Below, in pieces: positions 44,224 to 52,986 of a stretch of 64,000 nt of DNA. The notes under the pieces are model-generated. The model saw only the letters and a list, made by a program, of their open reading frames with translations, searched no databases and was not told the origin of the DNA. Origin of the DNA: Dryocola sp032051265 (GTDB lineage Bacteria; Pseudomonadota; Gammaproteobacteria; Enterobacterales; Enterobacteriaceae); contig DAMBYU010000001.1 of NCBI GenBank assembly GCA_032051265.1, forward strand, positions 248,001 to 312,000. Reading direction: 5' to 3'. Every line of letters starts with the position of its first letter. Position 1 is the stretch's first letter. Both the position numbers and the translations under genes were made by a program.

Positions 44224-45270
44224 CTAGCAGCTGTCCCTCATACACAACGATGAGGCAATCGTCGGGTTGGCATCCCAGGGCTCATCGTTGATCCTTGCCA
44301 GCAGCGCGCGTCCTGCTTCAATGCCAATCTTACGGTGCGGCACCGCGATGGTCGTAAGCGCTGGCTGGCATACGCGGCTCACGTCGCTGTCGCCGAAGCC
44401 GACAATCGCCAAATCGTCCGGGACCTTGATGCGCCTGCGCTGGCATTCATACAGCGCTCCGCAGGCCAGCTCGTCGGACACGCAGACCAGCGCATCCAGC
44501 TCCGGCCAGGCGAGCAAAAATTCAGGCAGTTGCGCCGTTCCGGTAGAAAATACCGGAGGAGCGGCGGCATTTATCACGCGGTCAGGCGACATATGATGAC
44601 GCAGCATCGCCTTGTACCAGCCCTGAAGATGCTGCTGAAAAATCCACTGTTCCTGCCGGGCGCACAGCAGGCCGATATTCTGATAACCGCGTTTAATGAG
44701 CATTTCGGTCAGTTCAAACATCGCCGCAACGTTATCTATACCGATATTCATATCGATAGGATCTTCACGCGTTGCGCCAATCTCCAGCACCGGAATAGTG
44801 GCCTGGGTCAGCCAGCTCCGTACGGTCTCACTGTGATCCGCGCTAAGTAGAATCGCCGCTGCCAGGTTGGAGGTTAACAGCGTCTCAAGCAGCTTTTCTT
44901 CCTGCTCCAGCCGGTGCTGCGATTCCGCCAGCACGATCTGGTAGCCCGCCGGCTGCAGCACCTGCTGGAGGCCGGCGAACATTTCGGTGCAGCCAGACCC
45001 GGCAAGGCTTGGCACCACCATCGCAATGGTATAAGACGACGCCGAAGCCAGAGCGCTGGCGGCCAGATTGGGCATATAGCCCAGTTCGGTTACGGCGGCT
45101 TCTATTTTCTCTCGCAGTTTGTCTGAAACCTGATCCGGGGTGCGAAGGGCACGCGATACGGTCATGGTGCCGACCCCGGCCAGCTGGGCCACATCGGCAA
45201 GCGTGACCTTCCCTGTACTTCGTCGCTTTCGGGTAATGGACATGGTTATGCCTGTTTTTATCGTTGTCAT
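44224..45270 (-). CDS. GntR-like LacI-family regulator
   Basis: 348 residues. LacI helix-turn-helix VTLADVAQLAGVGTMTVSRALR (about residues 22-43), hinge near YMPNLAASALASASS, and an effector domain with IAMVVPSLAGSGCTEMFAGL and LDALVCVSDELACGALYECQRRRIKVPDDLAIVGF, closest by recall to the gluconate repressor GntR. A second start at 45243 (MSITRKRR) is possible. Divergent from the PTS-transketolase operon; two matching palindromes sit between them. Confidence 0.88.
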   Translation of the reverse strand: MTTIKTGITMSITRKRRSTGKVTLADVAQLAGVGTMTVSRALRTPDQVSDKLREKIEAAVTELGYMPNLAASALASASSYTIAMVVPSLAGSGCTEMFAGLQQVLQPAGYQIVLAESQHRLEQEEKLLETLLTSNLAAAILLSADHSETVRSWLTQATIPVLEIGATREDPIDMNIGIDNVAAMFELTEMLIKRGYQNIGLLCARQEQWIFQQHLQGWYKAMLRHHMSPDRVINAAAPPVFSTGTAQLPEFLLAWPELDALVCVSDELACGALYECQRRRIKVPDDLAIVGFGDSDVSRVCQPALTTIAVPHRKIGIEAGRALLARINDEPWDANPTIASSLCMRDSC

Positions 45271-45364
45271 AACAGCTTCACCCCTGAATCTACAGGGGAA
45301 ATAGTCTTCAAGTATACGCCCTAAATCTGCCTGGATAATGCGTTTTCAGGTAATGATTATGATT

Positions 45365-45378
45365 TGATAGCGCTATCA
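45365..45378. promoter_or_regulatory. Operator 1 of the PTS-transketolase operon
   Basis: TGATAGCGCTATCA is a perfect 14-base palindrome with the central GC step typical of LacI-family operators. It shares the GATAGCGCTATC core with operator 2. Confidence 0.75.
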
Positions 45379-45399
45379 CAAATTTGCATCATTGTTTTT

Positions 45400-45411
45400 G
45401 GTAGCGCTATC
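45400..45411. promoter_or_regulatory. Operator 2 of the PTS-transketolase operon
   Basis: GGTAGCGCTATC repeats the core of operator 1 with one symmetry mismatch. The centres are 34 bases apart, about three helical turns, allowing co-operative binding. Confidence 0.7.
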
Positions 45412-45413
45412 TT

Positions 45414-45429
45414 TGTGACTATCATCACT
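45414..45429. promoter_or_regulatory. CRP-cAMP site upstream of the PTS operon
   Basis: TGTGACTATCATCACT matches TGTGA-N6-TCACA at 9 of 10 bases. It lies between operator 2 and the PTS IIA gene, so its location relative to the start site decides whether it activates. Confidence 0.7.
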
Positions 45430-45500
45430 GTCAGAAGGTGAGACGTTGAATAAAGTTTGCCCAGCTTGCTGGTCCGTTACAAAACCAAAAGGAGAACAAC

Positions 45501-45944
45501 GTGCTCAATCGCTGGTTACACGACGGCACCATCAACGTGCAGGAGGGGGTCAGTAGCTGGACGCAGGCGCTGGAAATTTGCGCGCGGCCTCTGCTGGCGG
45601 CGAAAGTCATCACGCCGGACTATCTCACCGCCATCATGCGGCAGCATCGCTTGCTCGGGTCATATTATGTTCTCGCGCCTGGCCTTGCGATGCCGCATGC
45701 CCGTCCGGAAGAGGGGGCGCAGGGGTTGGGGTTATCCCTGCTGAAACTCGAGAAAGGCGTGAGTTTTGAATCATTGGAGAACGATCCGGTCGATGTGATT
45801 ATTATGCTCGCCGCACCTGATAACCACAGCCATATTGAAATGATAGCCGCGCTGGCGGAATTATTTTCTGATGATGCGGATATGGCATTACTGCATAAGG
45901 CGCTAACCGTGGAGGATATTAAAAATATAATTAATCGTTACTGA
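45501..45944 (+). CDS. PTS EIIA component, ascorbate/fructose type
   Basis: 147 residues. The phosphorylated histidine is H66 in LAPGLAMPHARPEEGA, the signature of EIIA of the mannitol/fructose and UlaC class. GTG start with AAGGAGAA seven bases upstream. First gene of the operon IIA-IIB-IIC-transketolase N-transketolase C. The transported sugar is unknown. Confidence 0.88.
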   Translation: MLNRWLHDGTINVQEGVSSWTQALEICARPLLAAKVITPDYLTAIMRQHRLLGSYYVLAPGLAMPHARPEEGAQGLGLSLLKLEKGVSFESLENDPVDVIIMLAAPDNHSHIEMIAALAELFSDDADMALLHKALTVEDIKNIINRY

Positions 45945-46024
45945 TCCAACCTTCTATTTCTGAAATTCCACATTGCATTTTAAATGCGATGCGGCTGTAC
46001 GCTACCTAAAAAAAGGAAACAATA

Positions 46025-46297
46025 ATGAAAATCATGGCTATCTGCGGCTCGGGTCTTGGCAGCAGTTTTATGGTCGAGATGAATATTAAAAAAGTGCTTA
46101 AAAAAATGAATATCGAGGCGGAAGTTGAGCATTCGGATTTATCCTCAGCGACGCCGGGTGCGGCAGACCTGTTTGTGATGGCGAAAGATATCGCCGCCAG
46201 CGCCAGCGTGCCGGATAACAAGCTGGTGGTGCTAACCAACATTATCGATATCAACGAACTGGAAAATAAGCTCAGCGCTTATTTTGCTAATCGCTAA
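46025..46297 (+). CDS. PTS EIIB component, ascorbate (UlaB) type
   Basis: 90 residues with the phosphorylated cysteine C7 in MKIMAICGSGLGSSFMVEMNIKK, typical of the lactose/ascorbate IIB fold. 80 bases after IIA and 21 before IIC. It is slightly shorter than UlaB (about 101). Confidence 0.88.
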   Translation: MKIMAICGSGLGSSFMVEMNIKKVLKKMNIEAEVEHSDLSSATPGAADLFVMAKDIAASASVPDNKLVVLTNIIDINELENKLSAYFANR

Positions 46298-46318
46298 TCC
46301 TGAAATGGCGAGGTGGGT

Positions 46319-47746
46319 ATGTTTATCCTGGAAACGCTTAATTTTATAGTTGATATTCTAAAGGTGCCCGCCATTCTGGTTGGGTTAATTGCTCTGATTG
46401 GCCTGGTTGCGCAAAAAAAGTCGTTTTCTGATGTGGTAAAAGGTTCGATTAAAACGGTATTGGGCTTTATTGTCCTGGGCGGCGGGGCAACGGTTTTAGT
46501 CAGCTCGTTAAATCCTCTGGGCGGTATGTTTGAACATGCCTTTAATATTCAGGGGATCATTCCTAATAATGAAGCCATCGTTTCTATTGCGCTGGAAAAA
46601 TACGGGGCTTCCACGGCGTTGATCATGGCGTTCGGCATGGTGGCGAATATTATCGTCGCACGCTTCACGCGCCTGAAATACATCTTCCTGACGGGCCACC
46701 ACACCTTCTATATGGCCTGCATGATAAGCGTCATCCTCACCGTTGCCGGATTTGAAGGCGTGGCGCTGGTGTTCACCGGGTCGCTGATCCTCGGGCTGAT
46801 TATGGCGTTTTTCCCGGCGATTGCGCAGCGCTACATGCGGCGGATCACCGGTACGGACGATATCGGCTTCGGCCACTTCGGCACGCTGGGCTATGTGCTG
46901 TCAGGCTGGATCGGCAGCAAATGCGGCAAGGGATCGCGTTCAACGGAAGAGATGAATCTGCCGAAGAACCTGAGCTTCCTGCGCGACAGCTCCATCTCTA
47001 TCTCGCTGACCATGATTGTCATTTACATGATCCTCGCGGTCTGCGCGGGTAAAGACTATGTCGAAAGTCAGCTTAGCGGCGGGCAGAACTTTCTTGTTTA
47101 TTCGATTATCCAGGCGATTACCTTTGCCGCTGGCGTATTCATCATTCTGCAGGGCGTGCGGTTGATTCTGGCGGAAATCGTCCCGGCCTTTACCGGCTTT
47201 TCGGAAAAGCTGGTGCCGAATGCGCGGCCGGCGCTGGATTGTCCGGTCGTCTATCCCTATGCGCCTAATGCCGTGTTGATTGGCTTTCTCTTCAGCTTCC
47301 TCGGCGGGCTGGTGGGGCTGTTCCTGCTTGGGCAAATGAAGCTGGTGCTGATTCTGCCGGGCGTGGTGCCGCACTTCTTTACCGGCGCTACGGCGGGCGT
47401 GGTGCCGCACTTCTTTACCGGCGCTACGGCGGGCGTGTTCGGTAACGCTACCGGAGGGCGACGCGGTGCCATGCTTGGCTCGTTTGCTAACGGGCTGCTG
47501 ATTACCTTCCTGCCTGTTTTGCTGCTGCCGGTGCTTGGCGCGCTGGGCTTTGCCAATACAACTTTCTCGGATGCGGACTTTGGCGTGGTGGGCATCGTGC
47601 TGGGCAATCTGGCGCGCTTTATGTCTCCGGTGGGGATCACCGCGCTGGTGGTTGGTCTGTTCGCCATGCTGGTGGGGTTCAACTACCTGAGCAAAAACAA
47701 GAGCCAGACGGCGACACAAACTGAAAACGATACAGGGGCGAAATAA
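46319..47746 (+). CDS. PTS EIIC component, ascorbate (UlaA/SgaT) type, with internal duplication
   Basis: Polytopic sugar channel of 475 residues from ATG 46319 (GTG 46313 is also in frame). UlaA-family blocks: FLTGHHTFYMACM, IIQAITFAAGVFIILQGVRLILAEIVPAF, DCPVVYPYAPNAVLIGF and FGNATGGRRGA. Residues GVVPHFFTGATA occur twice in tandem (bases 47360-47431), whereas UlaA has one equivalent, GFIPMFFSNATI. The extra 12 residues fall in a conserved segment, so function could be altered or lost. Its stop overlaps the next ATG by one base. Confidence 0.87.
   Translation: MFILETLNFIVDILKVPAILVGLIALIGLVAQKKSFSDVVKGSIKTVLGFIVLGGGATVLVSSLNPLGGMFEHAFNIQGIIPNNEAIVSIALEKYGASTALIMAFGMVANIIVARFTRLKYIFLTGHHTFYMACMISVILTVAGFEGVALVFTGSLILGLIMAFFPAIAQRYMRRITGTDDIGFGHFGTLGYVLSGWIGSKCGKGSRSTEEMNLPKNLSFLRDSSISISLTMIVIYMILAVCAGKDYVESQLSGGQNFLVYSIIQAITFAAGVFIILQGVRLILAEIVPAFTGFSEKLVPNARPALDCPVVYPYAPNAVLIGFLFSFLGGLVGLFLLGQMKLVLILPGVVPHFFTGATAGVVPHFFTGATAGVFGNATGGRRGAMLGSFANGLLITFLPVLLLPVLGALGFANTTFSDADFGVVGIVLGNLARFMSPVGITALVVGLFAMLVGFNYLSKNKSQTATQTENDTGAK
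47360..47431 (+). repeat. Perfect 36-bp in-frame tandem duplication inside EIIC
   Basis: Two identical 36-base units (47360-47395 and 47396-47431), each beginning GGCGTGGTGCCGCAC and ending GCTACGGCG, plus the first six bases of a third (GGCGTG). Perfect identity of the copies points to a recent slippage or recombination event, or to an assembly/clonal variant. Confidence 0.95.
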
Positions 47747-48582
47747 TGAATAACCTGGCAGAGGTCACGGCGCTTGCGCGCAATATCCGCATAGAGACGT
47801 TAAAGGCGTTAACGCAGCTCGGCTTTGGGCACTACGGCGGCAGCATGTCGGTGGTGGAGACGCTGGCGGTGCTGTATGGCGATGTGATGCGTATCGATCC
47901 GGGCGACCCGGACTGGGCAGGGCGCGACTACTTCGTCCTGTCGAAAGGGCACGCGGGTCCTGCGCTGTACAGCACGCTGGCGCTTAAGGGCTATTTCCCG
48001 GTTGAGCAGCTTTCGACGCTAAACGTAAACGGCACCCGGCTGCCAAGCCATCCCGACCGCCTGAAAACGCGTGGTGTGGATGCCACTACCGGCTCGCTCG
48101 GACAGGGGATCTCCATCGCTGCGGGCATGGCGCTTTCCCATAAGCTTGCCGGGCGCAGTAACCGCGTGTTCTGCATTGTTGGCGACGGCGAGCTTAATGA
48201 AGGCCAGTGCTGGGAGGCGTTTCAGTTTATCGCGCACCACCGGCTCGGCAACCTCACCGTATTTATCGACTGGAACAAGCAACAGCTGGACGGCGAGCTG
48301 GACGAAATTATCTGCGCTTTTGATCTCGAAGGAAAATTTAACGCCTTCGGTTTCGATGTGCGGACGGTGAAAGGTGACGACATTAATGGATTACTGGAGA
48401 CGGTGAAACCCGCGCGCGGTGCCGATGAGCGACCGCTGGCGGTCATTCTTGACAGCATCAAAGGGCAGGGCGTGCCGTACCTGGAGCAGCTTAGCAATTC
48501 ACACCATATCCGCCTGACGGAGCCCTCAAAACAGGCGCTGGAACAGGCTATCGCACAGCTGGAGGCGACAGATGACAAATGA
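47746..48582 (+). CDS. Transketolase-like protein, N-terminal subunit
   Basis: 278 residues, the thiamine-diphosphate pyrophosphate-binding half of a split transketolase. The motif starts GDGELNEG at residues 146-153 and ends near N177; SKGHAGPALY and ATTGSLGQGIS are also typical. It overlaps EIIC by one base and the C-terminal subunit by 11. Candidates by family are a pentulose or apulose-phosphate transketolase (AptA type), but the substrate is not evident. Confidence 0.9.
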   Translation: MNNLAEVTALARNIRIETLKALTQLGFGHYGGSMSVVETLAVLYGDVMRIDPGDPDWAGRDYFVLSKGHAGPALYSTLALKGYFPVEQLSTLNVNGTRLPSHPDRLKTRGVDATTGSLGQGISIAAGMALSHKLAGRSNRVFCIVGDGELNEGQCWEAFQFIAHHRLGNLTVFIDWNKQQLDGELDEIICAFDLEGKFNAFGFDVRTVKGDDINGLLETVKPARGADERPLAVILDSIKGQGVPYLEQLSNSHHIRLTEPSKQALEQAIAQLEATDDK

Positions 48583-49504
48583 CAGCACAGAGATGCGTAA
48601 GGTCTACGCAGGGTTTGTACAGCAGCAGATTGTCGACGGCTGCGAGATTATTGCGCTTGAAGCGGACCTGATGAGCTCGATGGCGATGGACAGCGTGCAG
48701 CGCGATTACCCGCAGCAGGTGATTAACTGCGGCATCATGGAGGCGAACGTGATTGGCGTGGCGGCCGGACTTGCGCTTACCGGGCGTAAACCGTTCGTTC
48801 ATACCTTCACCGCCTTTGCCAGCCGCCGCTGTTTCGATCAGCTGTTTATGGCGCTGGACTATCAGCGTAACAACGTGAAGGTCATCGCTTCGGACGCGGG
48901 AGTGACGGCCTGCCATAACGGCGGGACTCATATGTCGTTTGAGGATATGGGGATCGTGCGCGGCCTGGCGAATTCCGTGGTGCTGGAGGTGACGGATGCG
49001 ACAATGTTTAAGGATATCCTGAACCAGCTAATGACGCTTGAAGGGTTTTACTGGATACGTACCATCCGCAAACAGGCGGTGAAGATTTACGACGAGGGCG
49101 CGACATTTACCATCGGCAAAGGCAACGTGCTGCGCGACGGCGAGGACATCACGCTAATTGCCATTGGGATCATGGTGGCAGAAGCGCTGAAGGCGGCAGA
49201 GATGCTGGCGGAGCAGGGCGTTAAAGCTGCGGTAATCGATATGTTTACCCTCAAGCCCATCGACCGCATGCTGGTGCAAAAATACGCCGGGAAGACCGGG
49301 CGCATAGTCACCTGTGAAAACCACAGTATTCACAACGGACTGGGCTCGGCGGTGGCGGAAGTGCTGGTAGAGACGTGCCCGGTGCCGATGCGACGCGTAG
49401 GCGTGAAAGAGCGCTATGGCCAGGTAGGGACGCAGGACTATTTGCAGAAGGAGTATGGTCTGACGGCGGATGATATTGTGAAGGCGGCCCAGGAGCTGCT
49501 GTAA
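48572..49504 (+). CDS. Transketolase-like protein, C-terminal subunit
   Basis: 310 residues, pyrimidine-binding and C-terminal domains of the split transketolase. The catalytic glutamate is E57 in INCGIMEANVIGVAAGLAL; HTFTAFASRRCFDQL and the C-terminal domain with AAVIDMFTLKPID follow. The start lies inside the end of the N-subunit gene, ensuring equal amounts. A terminator follows at once. Confidence 0.9.
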   Translation: MTNDSTEMRKVYAGFVQQQIVDGCEIIALEADLMSSMAMDSVQRDYPQQVINCGIMEANVIGVAAGLALTGRKPFVHTFTAFASRRCFDQLFMALDYQRNNVKVIASDAGVTACHNGGTHMSFEDMGIVRGLANSVVLEVTDATMFKDILNQLMTLEGFYWIRTIRKQAVKIYDEGATFTIGKGNVLRDGEDITLIAIGIMVAEALKAAEMLAEQGVKAAVIDMFTLKPIDRMLVQKYAGKTGRIVTCENHSIHNGLGSAVAEVLVETCPVPMRRVGVKERYGQVGTQDYLQKEYGLTADDIVKAAQELL

Positions 49505-49513
49505 AGGCAAAAG

Positions 49514-49543
49514 AAAAGGCCGCATAGCGATGCGGCCTTTTTG
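49514..49543. terminator. Terminator between the transketolase operon and pta
   Basis: AAAGGCCGCAT and ATGCGGCCTTT form an 11-bp stem with an AGCG loop, T-rich on the plus side and A-rich before it, so it can serve the convergent pta too. Confidence 0.9.
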
Positions 49544-49557
49544 TTACTCAGCGGGAC

Positions 49558-51699
49558 TTAGTCCTGCTGGGAAGACTGAATCGCAGTCAGCGCGATGGTG
49601 TAGACAATATCGTCTACCAGCGCGCCACGAGACAGGTCGTTAACCGGCTTGCGCATGCCCTGCAGCATTGGCCCGATGGAAATCAGGTCTGCTGAACGCT
49701 GTACCGCTTTGTAGGTGGTGTTACCGGTGTTCAGATCCGGGAAGATGAACACGGTCGCACGGCCTGCAACAGGGGAGTTTGGCGCTTTAGATTTTGCTAC
49801 GTCTGCCATTACTGCTGCGTCGTACTGCAGCGGGCCGTCGATAACCAGATCCGGGCGTTTTTCCTGCGCGATACGGGTCGCTTCACGAACTTTCTCAACG
49901 TCGCTACCTGCACCAGACGTGCCGGTGGAGTAGGAGAGCATCGCCACGCGTGGTTCGATACCGAATGCAGTCGCGGAATCCGCAGACTGAATAGCGATCT
50001 CTGCCAGCTGTTCAGCGGTTGGGTCCGGGTTGATCGCGCAGTCGCCGTAAACGTAAACCTGCTCAGGCAGCAGCATGAAGAAGACGGAAGAAACCAGCGA
50101 GCTGCCCGGGGCAGTTTTGATCAGCTGCAACGGTGGGCGAATGGTGTTCGCCGTGGTGTGAACCGCACCGGATACCAGGCCGTCGACTTCGTCCTGTTCC
50201 AGCATCAGGGTGCCGAGAACCACGTTGTCTTCCAGCTGCTCACGCGCAACCGCTTCGGTCATGCCTTTACTCTTACGCAGCTCAACCAGGCGGGCAACGT
50301 AGCTTTCGCGAACCACTTCTGGATCGACGATTTCGATGCCTGCGCCCAGCTCAACGCCCTGCGCCGCAGCAACACGGGTGATTTCATCCGGGTTACCCAG
50401 CAGCACACAGGTCGCGATGCCGCGTTCAGCACAGATAGCCGCAGCTTTCACGGTACGTGGCTCGTCGCCTTCCGGCAGCACAACGCGTTTACCGGCTTTA
50501 CGCGCCAGTTCGGTCAGCTGGTAGCGGAACGCTGGCGGAGACAGACGACGGCTACGCTCGGAGGTGGCAGTCAGGGATTCGATCCAGTTTGCATCGATGT
50601 GGCTTGCCACATATTCCTGCACTTTCTCGATACGCTGGTGGTCGTCGGTCGGCACTTCCAGATTGAAGCTCTGCAGGCTCAGAGAAGTCTGCCAGGTGTT
50701 GGTTTCAACCATAAATAACGGCAGGCCGGTCGCAAATGCGCGCTCGCACAGCTTGCTGATGCGTGCGTCCATTTCATAGCCGCCGGTCAGCAGGATAGCG
50801 CCGATCTCAACGCCATTCATTGCGGCCAGGCACGCTGCCACCAGCACGTCCGGACGGTCTGCTGAGGTGACCAGCAGAGAGCCTGGACGGAAGTGTTCCA
50901 GCATATGCGGAATGCTGCGCGCGCAGAAGGTTACGGATTTAACGCGGCGGGTTTTAATATCGCCTTCGTTAATAATGGTCGCATCCAGGTGGCGGGCCAT
51001 GTCGATTGCACGAGTGGCAATCAGATCGAAGCTCCACGGCACGCAGCCCAGAACCGGCAGCGGGCTGTCGGAAAACAGCTCTTTCGGATCGATATTCGCG
51101 ATGCTTGCTTTAGAAGAGTCGTCGAAAATCTCAGACAGATCCGGACGGGTGCGGCCTTGTTCATCAACCGGGGCATTCAGTTTGTTAATGATAACGCCGG
51201 TGATGTTGGTGTTCTTGCTGCCGCCAAAGCTGCTGCGGGCCAGCTCAATGCGCTCTTTCATCTGCTCCGGGGAGTTGTTACCCAAAGACATGACGAAGAC
51301 GATTTCGGCATTCAGCGTTTTAGCAATTTCATAGTTCAGGGACTGCGCAAACTGGTGTTTACGAGTAGGCACCAGGCCTTCAACCAGCACCACTTCAGCG
51401 TCTTTGCTGCTCGCATGGTAGTTGGCGATGATCTCTTCCATCAGCACGTCCTGTTGATTGCTGGACAGCAGCGTCTCAACGTGGCTCATGCGCAGCGGTT
51501 CAGCCGCAGGGATGGTGGAGTTCGCACGCACGATGCTGGTGGTCTGGTCAGGCTTATCGCCGCCGGTACGTGGCTGGGCGATAGGTTTGAAGACGCTAAG
51601 GCGGACGCCTTTCTGTTCCATAGCGCGGATCACACCGAGGCTGACGCTGGTCAGGCCGACGCTGGTTCCGGTAGGGATCAACATAATAGTACGGGACAC
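49558..51699 (-). CDS. pta: Phosphate acetyltransferase
   Basis: Interconverts acetyl-CoA and acetyl phosphate. Three domains: N-terminal dethiobiotin-synthetase-like P-loop (MLIPTGTSVGLTSVSLG), central DRTGG domain (VTSADRPDVLVAACLAAMNGVEIGAILLTGG) and the C-terminal PTA_PTB catalytic domain (RVVLPEGDEPRTVKAA, MLSYSTGTSGAG). The frame is open to 51756; GTG 51699 follows GAGGT and gives 713 residues (E. coli 714). Downstream of ackA in one operon, 84 bases apart. Confidence 0.97.
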   Translation of the reverse strand: MSRTIMLIPTGTSVGLTSVSLGVIRAMEQKGVRLSVFKPIAQPRTGGDKPDQTTSIVRANSTIPAAEPLRMSHVETLLSSNQQDVLMEEIIANYHASSKDAEVVLVEGLVPTRKHQFAQSLNYEIAKTLNAEIVFVMSLGNNSPEQMKERIELARSSFGGSKNTNITGVIINKLNAPVDEQGRTRPDLSEIFDDSSKASIANIDPKELFSDSPLPVLGCVPWSFDLIATRAIDMARHLDATIINEGDIKTRRVKSVTFCARSIPHMLEHFRPGSLLVTSADRPDVLVAACLAAMNGVEIGAILLTGGYEMDARISKLCERAFATGLPLFMVETNTWQTSLSLQSFNLEVPTDDHQRIEKVQEYVASHIDANWIESLTATSERSRRLSPPAFRYQLTELARKAGKRVVLPEGDEPRTVKAAAICAERGIATCVLLGNPDEITRVAAAQGVELGAGIEIVDPEVVRESYVARLVELRKSKGMTEAVAREQLEDNVVLGTLMLEQDEVDGLVSGAVHTTANTIRPPLQLIKTAPGSSLVSSVFFMLLPEQVYVYGDCAINPDPTAEQLAEIAIQSADSATAFGIEPRVAMLSYSTGTSGAGSDVEKVREATRIAQEKRPDLVIDGPLQYDAAVMADVAKSKAPNSPVAGRATVFIFPDLNTGNTTYKAVQRSADLISIGPMLQGMRKPVNDLSRGALVDDIVYTIALTAIQSSQQD

Positions 51700-51783
51700 G
51701 GTATAACCTCTTTCGTTTTCGCAAGCGTAACGCTTGCGAGACTCAGAAAACAACACCGCCAGCTAAGGCTGGCGGCGGGAGAA

Positions 51784-52986
51784 TCAGGCGGTCAGGCGGA
51801 ATGCATCCTGAGCGATAACCAGCTCTTCGTTGGTGGTAATGACCAACGCCGGGCGGGTACCCTCTTTATTGATGAAGCCGGACTTGCCAAAACGTGCAGC
51901 CAGGTTGCGCTCGTGGTCAACTTCAAAGCCCAGAACGCCCAGTTTGTCCAGAGACAGCTCGCGTACCATTGCTGCGTTCTCACCGATGCCGCCGGTGAAG
52001 ACTACCGCGTCCAGACGGCCATCCATCAGCGCGGTGTAAGAGCCGATGTATTTCGCCAGACGGTGGCAGTAAACGTCCATTGCACGCTTAGCGTCTGCTT
52101 TGGTTTCGTAGTTATCTTCAACATAACGGCAGTCGCTGGTGACTTCGGTCAGACCCAGCAGGCCGGACTCTTTGGTCAGCATTTTGTTGATCTCTTCAAC
52201 GCTCATGCCCAGGGTGTCATGCAGGTGGAAGATAATTGCCGGGTCGATGTCACCAGAGCGGGTGCCCATCACCAGGCCTTCCAGCGGGGTCAGGCCCATG
52301 GAGGTATCAACGCATTTACCGTTACGGATGGCAGAAACGGAACCGCCGTTGCCCAGGTGGCAAGTGATGATGTTCACTTCTTCCACAGGTTTGTTCAGCA
52401 TTTTTGCTGCTTCCTGGGTTACGTAGAAGTGGCTGGTACCGTGTGCGCCATAGCGACGAACGCCGTGTTCTTTGTACAGTTTATACGGCAGGGCGTAGAG
52501 GTAAGACTCTTCTGGCATGGTCTGATGGAACGCGGTGTCGAACACGGCAACGTTTTTATCAGCCAGGGCAGGGAAGGACTTCAGCGCCTCAGCGATACCG
52601 ATCAGGTGCGCCGGGTTATGCAGCGGTGCAAAAGAGGCTGAATCTTTGATACCCTGAATCACAGAGTCGTCGATAACGACGGAGCTTGTGTATTTCTCGC
52701 CGCCGTGAACAATGCGGTGACCGATTGCGGTTAGCTGCTCGGACAACTCTGGTTTTTGTGCCAGAATAGTATTAACCATATAGTTAAGAGCTTCGCTGTG
52801 AGCGGCGCCTGCGCCCAAAGCCGCTTCTTGTTTACCGCCATCCATTTTCCACTTGATACGCGCTTCTGGAAGATGGAAACATTCGGCTAAACCAGAGAGG
52901 TATTCGTCACCGTTTACCGCATCGATAATTGCGAATTTCAGTGAAGAGCTACCGCAGTTCAGAACCAGCACTAACTTACTCGACAT
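51784..52986 (-). CDS. ackA: Acetate kinase
   Basis: Converts acetyl phosphate and ADP to acetate and ATP. ASKHA fold with LVLNCGSSSLKFAI at the N-terminus, HRIVHGGEKYTSS, GTSHFYVTQEAAK (catalytic histidine region), and VFTGGIGENAAMVRE. 400 residues, the E. coli length. First gene of ackA-pta; divergent from yfbV across a 333-base promoter region. Confidence 0.98.
   Translation of the reverse strand: MSSKLVLVLNCGSSSLKFAIIDAVNGDEYLSGLAECFHLPEARIKWKMDGGKQEAALGAGAAHSEALNYMVNTILAQKPELSEQLTAIGHRIVHGGEKYTSSVVIDDSVIQGIKDSASFAPLHNPAHLIGIAEALKSFPALADKNVAVFDTAFHQTMPEESYLYALPYKLYKEHGVRRYGAHGTSHFYVTQEAAKMLNKPVEEVNIITCHLGNGGSVSAIRNGKCVDTSMGLTPLEGLVMGTRSGDIDPAIIFHLHDTLGMSVEEINKMLTKESGLLGLTEVTSDCRYVEDNYETKADAKRAMDVYCHRLAKYIGSYTALMDGRLDAVVFTGGIGENAAMVRELSLDKLGVLGFEVDHERNLAARFGKSGFINKEGTRPALVITTNEELVIAQDAFRLTA

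Noticed and set aside
31020..49545. Accessory block as an integrative element or prophage
   Set aside because: No integrase, transposase, tRNA target, attachment repeats or phage genes were seen; only catabolic genes and regulators.
50893..52641. 582-codon open frame on the plus strand across pta and ackA
   Set aside because: It is fully antisense to two certain core genes with strong codon bias, which opens the complementary frame; the translation is Gln/His/Arg-rich and resembles no protein family.
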